NCBI GenBank assembly: GCA_938038735.1
Contig: CALHSW010000041.1
Location: 1 to 23,994 of the forward strand
Reading direction: 5' to 3'
DNA from: an uncultured Bacteroidia bacterium
GTDB lineage: Bacteria > Bacteroidota > Bacteroidia > Bacteroidales > CAJPTX01
Length of the DNA stretch: 23,994 bases
Of this stretch, positions 7,574-14,998 are shown piece after piece. The translations under genes were made by a program, and so were the position numbers. Within the stretch, counting starts at the first letter, position 1; each line of letters opens with the position of its first letter. The notes under the pieces are model-generated. The model worked only from the letters and a program-made list of their open reading frames with translations. It was not told where the DNA came from and ran no database searches.

Positions 7574-8275
7574 ATGAAGAACAAGGAGTGCAAGGAGAAA
7601 AAACAGGAGGAGTGCTGCTGCGAGGAGACGTGCGAGTGCCAGTGCAACCAAATGCCGCTGATTGGCGAGGAGGCCCCCGACTTCAAGGCGAAAACAACGA
7701 AGGGGTGGCTTACGCTCTCGGAGTACGGTAAGGATAGTTGGGTAATTCTATTTTCCCACCCCGCCGACTTTACGCCGGTGTGCACCACCGAGATGAGTGG
7801 GTTTGCCAAGCGGCAGGATGAGTTCACAAAGCTCAACGCCAAGTTGCTGGGACTGAGCGTTGATAGCATCTCGGCGCATCTAGGGTGGGTGCAGAACGTC
7901 AAGGAGAAAACCGGGGTTTACTTTGACTTCCCTATCATTGCCGACATCAAGATGGAGGTGGCGAAGCTGTACGGTATGATTCAGGGGGAGACTTCGGTTG
8001 CGGCGGTGCGTGCCGTCTTCTTTATAGATCCGAAGCGCAAGGTGCGTTTGATTATGTACTACCCGTTGAACGTGGGGCGTAACATGGATGAGATCCTACG
8101 GTGCCTCAATGCGTTGCAGACGGTGGATAAGCATAGTGTAGCTACCCCGCTAGATTGGCAGCCGGGCGATGAGGTGGTGCTTCATAGCCCAGAGACGCTC
8201 GAGGGGGTGGAGGAGCGCATGAACGGCCCGCAGGACGGGGTGGTAGACTTCTACCTTGCGAAGAAAAAGCTTTAG
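7574..8275 (+). CDS. Peroxiredoxin (Prx6/1-Cys type) with cysteine-rich N-terminal tail, 233 aa
   Basis: The core starts at about residue 27 and carries the peroxidatic-cysteine motif HPADFTPVCTTE (Cys70). It also has the long C-terminal arm with ATPLDWQPGDEVV typical of Prx6-type enzymes, which reduce hydrogen peroxide and organic peroxides. One further cysteine, Cys177 (ILRCLNAL), is present in the core. In place of the usual short N-terminus, residues 1-25 hold seven cysteines (6, 14, 15, 16, 20, 22, 24) among Lys and Glu. The tail has CC, CxC and CxxxC spacings that look metal- or cluster-binding. There is no signal peptide, so it is cytoplasmic. The start is set by GGAGGAG eight bases upstream. 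A nitroreductase follows after 81 bases that include a hairpin. It is divergent from nrdDG. Confidence 0.92.
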   Translation: MKNKECKEKKQEECCCEETCECQCNQMPLIGEEAPDFKAKTTKGWLTLSEYGKDSWVILFSHPADFTPVCTTEMSGFAKRQDEFTKLNAKLLGLSVDSISAHLGWVQNVKEKTGVYFDFPIIADIKMEVAKLYGMIQGETSVAAVRAVFFIDPKRKVRLIMYYPLNVGRNMDEILRCLNALQTVDKHSVATPLDWQPGDEVVLHSPETLEGVEERMNGPQDGVVDFYLAKKKL

Positions 8276-8298
8276 AAAGCGGTTTGTTTTGTTGGGGT

Positions 8299-8340
8299 GC
8301 AGGGGTCTAACTTTCAGTAGCTAGGCCCCTGCGTTTATAT
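8299..8340 (+). terminator. Hairpin between peroxiredoxin and nitroreductase genes
   Basis: The 11-bp stem pairs 8299-8309 with 8322-8332, with a single G-U pair and a 12-nt loop. It is followed by GTTTATAT. The T-run is weak, so it may be a partial terminator or attenuator that lowers nitroreductase expression relative to the peroxiredoxin. Confidence 0.5.
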
Positions 8341-8356
8341 AAAAGGGGGAGAAAAG

Positions 8357-8938
8357 ATGAGCTATAATGGTGCGATAAAGTCCGAACAGTTGCTGGAGCT
8401 GTTCAACGCGAGGCAGAGCGAACGGCGGTACGACGATAGAGCTGTGGAAAGGGAGAAAATAGAGCGCGTGTTAGAGGCTGCGCGCTTGGCGCCCTCGGCG
8501 TGCAACGCGCAGCCGTGGACGTACGTGGTGGTTGATAGCCCCGAGTTGAAAAACAGTATGGCCGACGCGATTGCCGATAAGGTGCTGCCGTTAAATCACT
8601 TCACGAAGCAGGCGCCGGTTATCATCGCGGTGGTGGAGGAGTCGGCTAATCTCACTTCAAGGGTAGGAACCGCGGTGAAGGGCACCTATTTCCCGCCGTT
8701 TGATATAGGGCTGTCGTTGAGCCAACTGTGTCTGCAGGCAACCGTTGAGGGGTTGGGTACGTGCATTATAGGTTGGTTGAACCAGAAGAAGGTAAAGGCT
8801 CTGCTCGGCATTCCTAAAGGGAAAAAAGTACCGTTGGTGGTAACGTTGGGGTACCCCACCGAAGCGCCGCGGGAGAAGAAGAGAAAACCTTTAGGGGAGA
8901 TTGCGCGTTGGAATGGATATAGTGAAGGAGAGAGATAG
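8357..8938 (+). CDS. Nitroreductase-family FMN oxidoreductase, 193 aa
   Basis: FMN-binding landmarks of the nitroreductase fold are present: RQSERRY (residues 19-25), APSACNAQPW (45-54) and EGLGTCIIGW (131-140). Length is normal for a single-domain member. Such proteins reduce nitro compounds, quinones or flavins using NAD(P)H; the natural substrate is unknown. A purine-rich AAAAGGGGGAG lies just before the ATG as ribosome binding site. Its position behind a peroxiredoxin suggests a shared role in redox stress (inference). A strong hairpin follows at 9007-9041. Confidence 0.92.
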   Translation: MSYNGAIKSEQLLELFNARQSERRYDDRAVEREKIERVLEAARLAPSACNAQPWTYVVVDSPELKNSMADAIADKVLPLNHFTKQAPVIIAVVEESANLTSRVGTAVKGTYFPPFDIGLSLSQLCLQATVEGLGTCIIGWLNQKKVKALLGIPKGKKVPLVVTLGYPTEAPREKKRKPLGEIARWNGYSEGER

Positions 8939-9006
8939 AGGGTTTCCTCGGTTATACGCAGGAACGCAAAGGGTAGCAGTAGGGACTGTAGCCCTTGAAT
9001 TGAATA

Positions 9007-9041
9007 AAGAAGGGGAGACGTTTTGCACGTCTCCCCTTCTT
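9007..9041. terminator. Bidirectional terminator hairpin
   Basis: A perfect 14-bp stem (9007-9020 with 9028-9041) closes a 7-nt loop, between the convergent nitroreductase gene (+) and the oxidoreductase gamma-subunit gene (-). Neither flank has a long T-run (TCAATGCTTTATC on plus; TATTCAATTC on minus), but its strength and position fit termination from both sides. Confidence 0.7.
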
Positions 9042-9061
9042 CAATGCTTTATCAGCTAGGC

Positions 9062-9607
9062 TTACGCCACCTCTTTAACAATCTCCATGCCGCGCCGTAT
9101 GGCCTTCTCGTTGGCCGGTATCAACTTGTGATGCCGCTCTGGGAGAGATTTCTCTAGCCCCTTGATTACGTTCTCCATCTTCACCAGGGGTTTTATCTTT
9201 AGCAATCCCCCTAGCACAATCATGTTGAACGTCTTCATGTTCTCCATGGCTGCCGCCTCGTCGGCCGCCGCAATGGTGTAAATCTTGATGTCCTTCCGTG
9301 TGGGCGGGGTGTTGATGCCGTTGGGGTCGTAAATCAACGTTCCGCCTGGCTTGACGTGCGACTCAAACTTATCGAGCGACTGTTGGTTAAGCACAATCGC
9401 CGTGTCGTACTCCTGCACCACGGGGGAGCTTATACGCGTATCGCTTAGAATCACGGTCACGTTCGCCGTGCCGCCACGCATCTCGGGGCCGTAGCTCGGC
9501 ATCCAGGACACCTCTTGGCCCTGCATAATTCCAGAGTACGCTAAAATCTTCCCCATTGAGAGTACGCCTTGGCCGCCGAACCCTGCTATAATGATTTCTT
9601 CGGTCAT
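9062..9607 (-). CDS. 2-oxoacid:ferredoxin oxidoreductase gamma subunit, 181 aa
   Basis: Near the N-terminus is the GFGGQGVLSMGKIL motif, followed by SYGPEMRGGTANV, the standard signature of the POR/KOR/VOR gamma domain. Together with the alpha, beta and ferredoxin subunits encoded upstream it forms a cytoplasmic complex. That complex decarboxylates 2-oxoacids to acyl-CoA and passes electrons to ferredoxin. It is the last gene of the five-gene operon. Its start has a good AAGGAG sequence. The 102-base gap before it, longer than the other gaps in the operon, contains an 11-bp inverted repeat. Commonly named korC or vorC; the substrate class is not fixed by this subunit. Confidence 0.93.
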   Translation of the reverse strand: MTEEIIIAGFGGQGVLSMGKILAYSGIMQGQEVSWMPSYGPEMRGGTANVTVILSDTRISSPVVQEYDTAIVLNQQSLDKFESHVKPGGTLIYDPNGINTPPTRKDIKIYTIAAADEAAAMENMKTFNMIVLGGLLKIKPLVKMENVIKGLEKSLPERHHKLIPANEKAIRRGMEIVKEVA

Positions 9608-9655
9608 TCCTTTTCTCCTTAATTTCTACATTCTACCCATTGGATAAATAGCCGA

Positions 9656-9701
9656 TGCTGCGCGGCGCATCCCGCTCGTTGCGTGAAGTAGCCGCGCAGC
9701 A
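9656..9701 (-). other. Stem-loop between beta and gamma subunit genes
   Basis: An 11-bp perfect stem (9656-9666 with 9691-9701) closes a 24-nt loop, inside the operon just after the beta-subunit stop. There is no T-run after it. It may affect mRNA processing or stability, or reduce read-through to the last gene. Structure is seen; role is inferred. Confidence 0.5.
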
Positions 9702-9709
9702 CAATTCCG

Positions 9710-10483
9710 CTATTCGTCTTTCATCACGCCCGGCTTATAGATTGGGAACATGTGCTCCACCATCCACTCGTTCGCCTTGTCTGGCGGCATTTTCCAACCC
9801 GAGTTACAGGTTGATACCACCTCAATGAACGAAGTTCCGCGCTTCTCCTTGGTATTCTGGAATCCTTTGTCAATGGCTTTACGAAGCTTCGCTATCGCCG
9901 CTGGCGTATGCGCTGACTCGCGGGTCACGAAGCACGTCCCCGGAAGCTGTGCAATTAGCTCCGTGATGACGAGCGGCTGCCCCGCCGTTTTCACATCACG
10001 TCCCGTGGGGCATGTCGCCGTGGGCATATTGGGAAGCGTTGTCGGTGCCATCTGTCCCCCCGTCATTCCGTAGATTGCATTGTTGATGAATATCACCAAC
10101 ATGTTCTCCCCACGGTTGCAAGCATGGATAATCTCAGCTGCGCCGATGGAAGCCAGGTCGCCATCGCCCTGATAGGTGAAAACAATCTTGTCTTCGCGCA
10201 GGCGTGACACCGCCGTTGCCAGTGCCGGCGCACGTCCATGCGCAGCCTCCTGCCAATCGATGTCAATGTAGTTGTACGCCAGCACGGCGCACCCTACAGG
10301 GCTTATCCCGATTACGTCCTCCTGTATGCCTAGCTTTTCGATCTCTTCGGCCAGTATCTTGTGCACCACGCCGTGCGTGCAGCCAGGGCAATAGTGCATA
10401 ACGTTGTCAGTAAGCACTGAAGAACGCTTATACACCTTGTTCTCAGGGCGCTTTAGCTGCGCCATATCTATCTTCTCTGCCAT
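9710..10483 (-). CDS. 2-oxoacid:ferredoxin oxidoreductase beta (TPP-binding) subunit, 257 aa
   Basis: The thiamine-diphosphate motif starts at GDGD (residues 106-109) and runs to NNAIYGMTGGQ (134-144), as in KorB/VorB-partner beta subunits. YCPGC near residue 31 is the usual N-terminal landmark. This subunit holds the catalytic cofactor that decarboxylates the 2-oxoacid. The start lies 11 bases after the stop of the alpha-subunit gene, with a GGGGAAG sequence as ribosome binding site, so the two are tightly co-transcribed. No residue appears to be missing. Length is typical of the small separate beta subunit. Confidence 0.94.
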   Translation of the reverse strand: MAEKIDMAQLKRPENKVYKRSSVLTDNVMHYCPGCTHGVVHKILAEEIEKLGIQEDVIGISPVGCAVLAYNYIDIDWQEAAHGRAPALATAVSRLREDKIVFTYQGDGDLASIGAAEIIHACNRGENMLVIFINNAIYGMTGGQMAPTTLPNMPTATCPTGRDVKTAGQPLVITELIAQLPGTCFVTRESAHTPAAIAKLRKAIDKGFQNTKEKRGTSFIEVVSTCNSGWKMPPDKANEWMVEHMFPIYKPGVMKDE

Positions 10484-10494
10484 CGTTCTTCCCC

Positions 10495-11583
10495 TTATTT
10501 TATGCTCGCAATAAACTTCTCCATCGCCTCTACCACACCGTTCGGCGTTGGTATCATACCGCCGTTACGCCCGTAGTGTACCACTGGAACCTTCCCATTC
10601 ACCGCCAAACGTACGTCCTCTACCATCTGCCCAGCGCTCATCTCCACTGCCATAAAGCCCTTCACGTGCGACAGCAACGCTTGGATGGCCTTCGTGGGAT
10701 AGGGAAATAGCGTAATCGGGCGGAGCAAACCAACCTTTACCCCCTTGGCGCGGAGCAAATCTACCGCCTTCTGGCATATACGGCTCGACGACCCGTAGGC
10801 CACGAACACGTATTCCGCATCGTCGCAGCTTATCTCCTCAAAGCGTACCTCGTGAGCCTCCATCTCTCGGTACTTCGCCTGCAGCTTCTCGTTGAACTTC
10901 TCCTGGCGAGCCGAGTCAAGCTCTAGCGACGTGATGATGTTGCGCTTGCGATCCTTGGTCTTGCCATAGGTGCACCACGAACCGTACCGCTCCTCGATCT
11001 CCTTGTTGGTTAGGCGGGGCTGGTAGTCCATCAGCTTCACCTTCTCCATCATCTGGCCGATAACGCCATCCGAGATCATCATCACAGGGTTACGATACTT
11101 GAACGCCAACTCGAATCCTAGCGGAACGAAGTCGTGCATCTCCTGCACCGACGCGGGCGCCAGCACGAGCAGACGGTAGTCGCCGTGTCCACCACCCTTG
11201 GTTGCCTGGAAGTAATCGCTCTGCGACGGCTGGATGGTGCCTAGCCCAGGACCCCCACGCACTACGTTAATGACCAAGCACGGCAGCTCTGCGCCCGCAA
11301 TGTAGGTCAACCCCTCCTGCATAAGGCTTATGCCCGGGCTTGATGAGGTTGTCATCACCTTCTTGCCACAGCCCGCGCCGGCGTACACCATGTTAATCGA
11401 CGCCAGCTCGCTCTCCGCCTGCAGCACCACCATTCCTGTCTCCTTCCAGGGCTCTCGCACCGCCAGCGTCTCCAGGATCTCGCTTTGCGGCGTGATGGGG
11501 TAGCCGAAGTAGCCGTCGCAGCCGCACCTGATCGCTGCCTCGGCTATCACCTCGTTACCCTTCATCAACGTGTATTCTGCCAT
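10495..11583 (-). CDS. vorB: 2-oxoacid (probably 2-oxoisovalerate):ferredoxin oxidoreductase alpha subunit, VorB type, 362 aa
   Basis: The protein begins MAEYTLMKGNEVIAEAAIRC and carries YPITPQSEI (residues 28-36) and TSSSPGISLMQEG (79-91), the pyrimidine-domain signatures of the alpha subunit. The overall form (362 aa, alpha and gamma domains encoded separately) matches proteins annotated as VorB, the 3-methyl-2-oxobutanoate:ferredoxin oxidoreductase subunit. The close 2-oxoglutarate enzyme (KorA) cannot be fully excluded by reading alone. The AAAGGAG sequence before the ATG is a clear ribosome binding site. The gene sits 20 bases after the ferredoxin gene. An aminotransferase at the head of the operon supports an amino-acid-derived 2-oxoacid as substrate (inference). 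Confidence 0.9.
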   Translation of the reverse strand: MAEYTLMKGNEVIAEAAIRCGCDGYFGYPITPQSEILETLAVREPWKETGMVVLQAESELASINMVYAGAGCGKKVMTTSSSPGISLMQEGLTYIAGAELPCLVINVVRGGPGLGTIQPSQSDYFQATKGGGHGDYRLLVLAPASVQEMHDFVPLGFELAFKYRNPVMMISDGVIGQMMEKVKLMDYQPRLTNKEIEERYGSWCTYGKTKDRKRNIITSLELDSARQEKFNEKLQAKYREMEAHEVRFEEISCDDAEYVFVAYGSSSRICQKAVDLLRAKGVKVGLLRPITLFPYPTKAIQALLSHVKGFMAVEMSAGQMVEDVRLAVNGKVPVVHYGRNGGMIPTPNGVVEAMEKFIASIK

Positions 11584-11603
11584 TCTTTACTCTCCTTTCT
11601 TTA

Positions 11604-11831
11604 CTATGCCACCTTCATACGGTACACTTCAATCACGCTGTCTGGGCATACCGTTGCGCAGCTCATGCACCCTATACATGCCTCCGGATTCGCCATGTAG
11701 GAGTAATGGTACCCCTTGGCGTTCACCTCGTGCGCTAGCGCTAGAGTCTTGGTCGGGCATGACACCACGCAAAGGTTACACCCCTTGCAGCGCTCCTGCT
11801 CCACCTCTACTGTTCCTATCATCTTTGCCAT
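11604..11831 (-). CDS. 2x[4Fe-4S] ferredoxin subunit of the 2-oxoacid oxidoreductase, 75 aa
   Basis: Two complete CxxCxxCxxxC clusters are present: Cys15, 18, 21, 25 and Cys52, 55, 58, 62, each followed by proline. This is the delta (korD/vorD-like) subunit that carries electrons out of the TPP centre. It lies between the aminotransferase and the alpha subunit with gaps of 35 and 20 bases, so it belongs to the operon. It is intact and of normal size. Confidence 0.93.
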   Translation of the reverse strand: MAKMIGTVEVEQERCKGCNLCVVSCPTKTLALAHEVNAKGYHYSYMANPEACIGCMSCATVCPDSVIEVYRMKVA

Positions 11832-11866
11832 ATCGCTACTCGTTTTACGTTGTTAATATCTTCCAC

Positions 11867-13204
11867 CTACTGCCTCGTGCCGCCGTACATATTTTGAAAT
11901 GCCGCCATGCGACTCTCCAGCAGCTCGTACTGCGTGGGCGGCACGTGCGACACGCACGCCCGTAGCCCCTCTGTCCGTTCGCTCCCCGTTGATCCCAGGG
12001 AGATGGCACTCACCCCAAACTCTATCAAGGCGCGCAGTAGCTCACCCCCGTTCAGCCCAGGGTACGACAGCGTGAAGTAGAACCCATTGGCCAACGGCAC
12101 ATCCCCATCCCTATCGTACACCACCTTGAAACCGTACTTCTCAAATATGGCACGCATCCTCTCGGCGCGTCGCCCATACTCCCGCACCTCGTTCACAAAA
12201 TCGTACTCCCCAGCGTTCGCCGCCTCCAGCAGCGCCGTGAATCCACGCTGCACGGAACTCGCCACGCCCGACGACAGACCGTACATAGCTCCGTACACCA
12301 ACGCCCGTCCGAACACATCCGAAGGGAAGTACTTAGCCAACTCCTCGTACTTCGTGGTGCGAAGCGTATCGCTCACCACGAGCGTGCCTATACGCTGCCC
12401 CGCGTAGCTAAACGCCTTAGACCCCGAAATCAACATGATCCACCTATCGCAGTAGCGCGCCACGGTTGGCTGGTAGGGCGGCTCGCCCGGTTTCGACAGG
12501 TCTTTTCTGAAGTCCATGCAGAAGTACGCCAAGTCCTCAACAATCGGCACATCGTACTCCCGCGACAGCTTCCCAATCGTCTCCAGCTCCTCCTCCGTTA
12601 GGCACACCCACGATGGGTTGTTCGGGTTGGAGTAGAGGATGGCGCTCGTGCGCCCCTTCTTCAAATAGCTCTCCAGCTTGTCGTGCAGCTTGCCGGCGCG
12701 GTAGTTGTACACATCGAACGTGTCGTACTCCATGCCGAGAATCCGCAGCTGCGTCTTTTGCACCGGAAAGCCGGGGTCAATGAATAGTACCCTGTCGTGT
12801 CCCGCCTTGCAGCGGTTTACCAGAAGGAATGCCGCCATGCCCCCCTGCATCGACCCCACCGTCGGCACGCACCCCTCCGGCGAAACCTCTATCCCTATGA
12901 AATTCTTCACAAACAGCGACACCGCACGCTTAAGCTCTGGGAAACCGTCCACCGGGGGGTACTTCTGCGCGCACCCCTCGCGGAGCGCCTTCACCTCTGC
13001 CTCCACCCCTATTTCCGATGGTTTCAGCCCAGGCACACCCATCTCCATGTGGATAAACTCCTGCCCACTTTCCCTCTCCACCTCGCTGGCGAGCCGCGAC
13101 AGCTCTCGGATAGTCGCCTTCGACATGTCCGTTATTCCCATTGAAGCCAAGTGCTTCTCTACTATCTCTTTCGCTACTGGGGTGGTCATCGTGTGTTTAT
13201 CCAT
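11867..13204 (-). CDS. Class I/II PLP-dependent aminotransferase, 445 aa
   Basis: This is a fold-type I aminotransferase. SNPNNPSW (residues 192-199) and VEDLAY (222-227) hold the cofactor-binding Asn195 and Asp224. SGSKAFSYAGQRIG (260-273) holds the expected PLP lysine, Lys263. A conserved arginine lies near the C-terminus in LRACVSH. The ATG at 13204 has an AGGAG sequence ~10 bases upstream. A second in-frame ATG five codons later is possible. It is the first gene of the operon with the ferredoxin-linked oxidoreductase. It may therefore supply 2-oxoacids from amino acids for oxidation, or run in reverse to make amino acids from acyl-CoA by reductive carboxylation. The amino acid substrate cannot be read from the sequence. 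Confidence 0.9.
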   Translation of the reverse strand: MDKHTMTTPVAKEIVEKHLASMGITDMSKATIRELSRLASEVERESGQEFIHMEMGVPGLKPSEIGVEAEVKALREGCAQKYPPVDGFPELKRAVSLFVKNFIGIEVSPEGCVPTVGSMQGGMAAFLLVNRCKAGHDRVLFIDPGFPVQKTQLRILGMEYDTFDVYNYRAGKLHDKLESYLKKGRTSAILYSNPNNPSWVCLTEEELETIGKLSREYDVPIVEDLAYFCMDFRKDLSKPGEPPYQPTVARYCDRWIMLISGSKAFSYAGQRIGTLVVSDTLRTTKYEELAKYFPSDVFGRALVYGAMYGLSSGVASSVQRGFTALLEAANAGEYDFVNEVREYGRRAERMRAIFEKYGFKVVYDRDGDVPLANGFYFTLSYPGLNGGELLRALIEFGVSAISLGSTGSERTEGLRACVSHVPPTQYELLESRMAAFQNMYGGTRQ

Positions 13205-13286
13205 GTATGTTGCCTCTCCTCTTTTTCCGCTTACAATATTACGCTTTTTCTGTTAATCTTTACCATACGGCTTGCTTTTTGTACGT

Positions 13287-13343
13287 GGATTGAAAACAGA
13301 TAGCACATTTAATGCGCTAGAGGTAAACCACTTACATCAATCC
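13287..13343 (-). other. Nested inverted repeats upstream of the aminotransferase operon
   Basis: An outer 7-bp pair (13287-13293 with 13337-13343) encloses an inner 7-bp pair with one G-U (13301-13307 with 13313-13319). On the minus strand the inner hairpin is followed by TCTGTTTTC. It could be a weak terminator for tilS, whose stop is at 13398, or a leader structure for the operon starting at 13204. The 193-bp gap shows no other clear feature. Confidence 0.3.
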
Positions 13344-13397
13344 CCCCGCAGTCCATTTGCTAGGGATTACTACATAAATTTGAGTCGTGATAAATTG

Positions 13398-14858
13398 CTA
13401 CTTACTCGCCCCGCCGACTCCCCATTTCTGACTATTATGCAACAGCCTTCCTGCGTCTAGAACCACCGCGCGTGTACTCGTTAGCGATAGGGCGAAATCC
13501 CCACTTACACGAAATCCCACCACCCACGCAATCTTCTCTCCGCATTCTACAACCCTTACTTGCTCCCTCATGTGGCTCGCTACGCGTTCATCCGTTAACA
13601 CATCGCTCACCAACTTGCTTCCCCTCATGCCGAGCGGACGAATCCTATCCCCCGCACGCCAAGGCCGTACCACAAATAGATATTGCAGCCGATCGGCATC
13701 TAGCACGGCAACGGCTTTGCCCCGGGCTGCGTACCTCCGCAGCGCGGCAGCATCGGGGAAAGGGCCGCACGCCTCTTCGTGGATAGTCAACGAACCCCTG
13801 TGCTCCGCGCTCTTGTACCATTCCTCCCCGCTAGTGATATCAACAGTGGAGCCTAGCCATAACCCCTGTCGCTCCGTGCGGACTTCAACGTTTCCATGGC
13901 GAATGTACTTTCCCACGTCACCCCCGTTGAGCCAGCGTAGCGCATCGCTTGCCTGCTGCGGGCTGAAGCCGAGATACCCCATCCTTTCACGGAGCCAAAA
14001 GCGGAGAAGCTTACCGTGTTCCATTGCCGCAGTGCTGTCTGTGGCCACAGTCTCTCCCTTTTCGGCTAGCGGTGCATCTACTTTCCCCCACAGCCTTTCG
14101 CTCTCCTCTAGCAGAGCTTCCCGCGCCTCGCTGAGTGCATCGCTCGCCTGCGACATGTGCTCAATGGCCCGGCGGTTCACCCGAACCATCGCCGTAATCG
14201 CGTTGTGGCGTATCACGTTGCGGGCGTACTCTTCGCCAGCGTTTGTGGCATCCTCTCGGTAAGGCATCTGTTGTTCCGATATCCATCGGTCTATGTCGTG
14301 ACGGGTAGTTTCAAGGAGCGGTCGAACGATTATCCCATTCTGTCGCGGCATGCCGCGTAGCCCCTGTAGCCCCGCACCCCGCGCTGCGTTGAGAAGCATT
14401 GTCTCCGCCTGATCATTGGCGTGGTGCGCCACCGTGAGGCGGGAGTAGCCGTGCGCTTCGCACAGCTCGGCAAACCATTCGTATCGCAGCTGCCGTGCCC
14501 CCTCCTCGGTGCCAACGTTGTGCTCTTTGCACCATGCCAACGTGTCAAAGCGCGCCACGTGGAGGTCTACGCCCAGCGCCCCGCACTCCGCACGGGTGAA
14601 CTCCTCATCGCCATCGGAGGCAGCCCCTCGGAGATGAAAATTGCAGTGTGCCGCCGTGAGATCCCAGTACCCTAGACCCGCCAGGATGCGCAGCAGCACC
14701 ATTGAGTCCCGCCCCCCGCTAACGGCCACGAGTATCCTCGCTCCAAGGGGAAGCAGGGCGTGCAGCCTTATGTATTCCTCTACGCGCCGTGCCAACCAAT
14801 CACCGCGTAGGTGTACAGTCGCAGCTGGCGGTGCTTTATAGAAATCTCGTCCCTCCAT
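13398..14858 (-). CDS. tilS: tRNA(Ile)-lysidine synthase, 486 aa
   Basis: TilS changes the wobble cytidine of the CAU-anticodon tRNA-Ile to lysidine, so that AUA is read as Ile; it is normally essential. Seen here: the ATP-pyrophosphatase P-loop SGGRDS (residues 47-52), HHANDQAET (145-153), RPLLE (179-183), and a C-terminal domain beginning WRAGDRIRPLGMRG (from about residue 400) with IAWVVGFRVS. The length fits the long bacterial form with that extra C-terminal domain. The start is placed at ATG 14858. An in-frame TTG at 14879 was rejected because it overlaps an exact TAnnTTTG promoter box. The gene is separated from the upstream giant gene by a terminator. Confidence 0.94.
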   Translation of the reverse strand: MEGRDFYKAPPAATVHLRGDWLARRVEEYIRLHALLPLGARILVAVSGGRDSMVLLRILAGLGYWDLTAAHCNFHLRGAASDGDEEFTRAECGALGVDLHVARFDTLAWCKEHNVGTEEGARQLRYEWFAELCEAHGYSRLTVAHHANDQAETMLLNAARGAGLQGLRGMPRQNGIIVRPLLETTRHDIDRWISEQQMPYREDATNAGEEYARNVIRHNAITAMVRVNRRAIEHMSQASDALSEAREALLEESERLWGKVDAPLAEKGETVATDSTAAMEHGKLLRFWLRERMGYLGFSPQQASDALRWLNGGDVGKYIRHGNVEVRTERQGLWLGSTVDITSGEEWYKSAEHRGSLTIHEEACGPFPDAAALRRYAARGKAVAVLDADRLQYLFVVRPWRAGDRIRPLGMRGSKLVSDVLTDERVASHMREQVRVVECGEKIAWVVGFRVSGDFALSLTSTRAVVLDAGRLLHNSQKWGVGGASK

Positions 14859-14876
14859 ACGTTTCTTTTTGCTGCG

Positions 14877-14884
14877 CAAATGTA
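14877..14884 (-). promoter_or_regulatory. Bacteroidetes -7 promoter box for tilS
   Basis: On the minus strand the bases read TACATTTG, an exact match to TAnnTTTG, 19 bases before the tilS ATG. This would give a very short leader of about 11 nt. No clear -33 element was found. Confidence 0.5.
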
Positions 14885-14940
14885 ACGAACTACGGAGAAT
14901 AAATCTTTATGGAACTGTTGCGACATGCGGCAAACACAGC

Positions 14941-14972
14941 GCGGCCTTCCCCGCGCTAATGGGGAAGGCCGC
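14941..14972 (-). terminator. Terminator after the giant surface-protein gene
   Basis: A perfect 12-bp GC-rich stem (14941-14952 with 14961-14972) closes an 8-nt loop, 27 bases past the stop of the gene at 14999-23161 and before tilS. Read on the minus strand it is followed by GCTGTGTTTG, so the T-run is short. Confidence 0.7.
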
Positions 14973-14998
14973 TCTATCACTCCTGCTAGCCTAAGGCT

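Noticed and set aside
14859..14879. TTG at 14879 as tilS start
   Set aside because: It overlaps an exact TAnnTTTG promoter box, and an ATG lies seven codons downstream.
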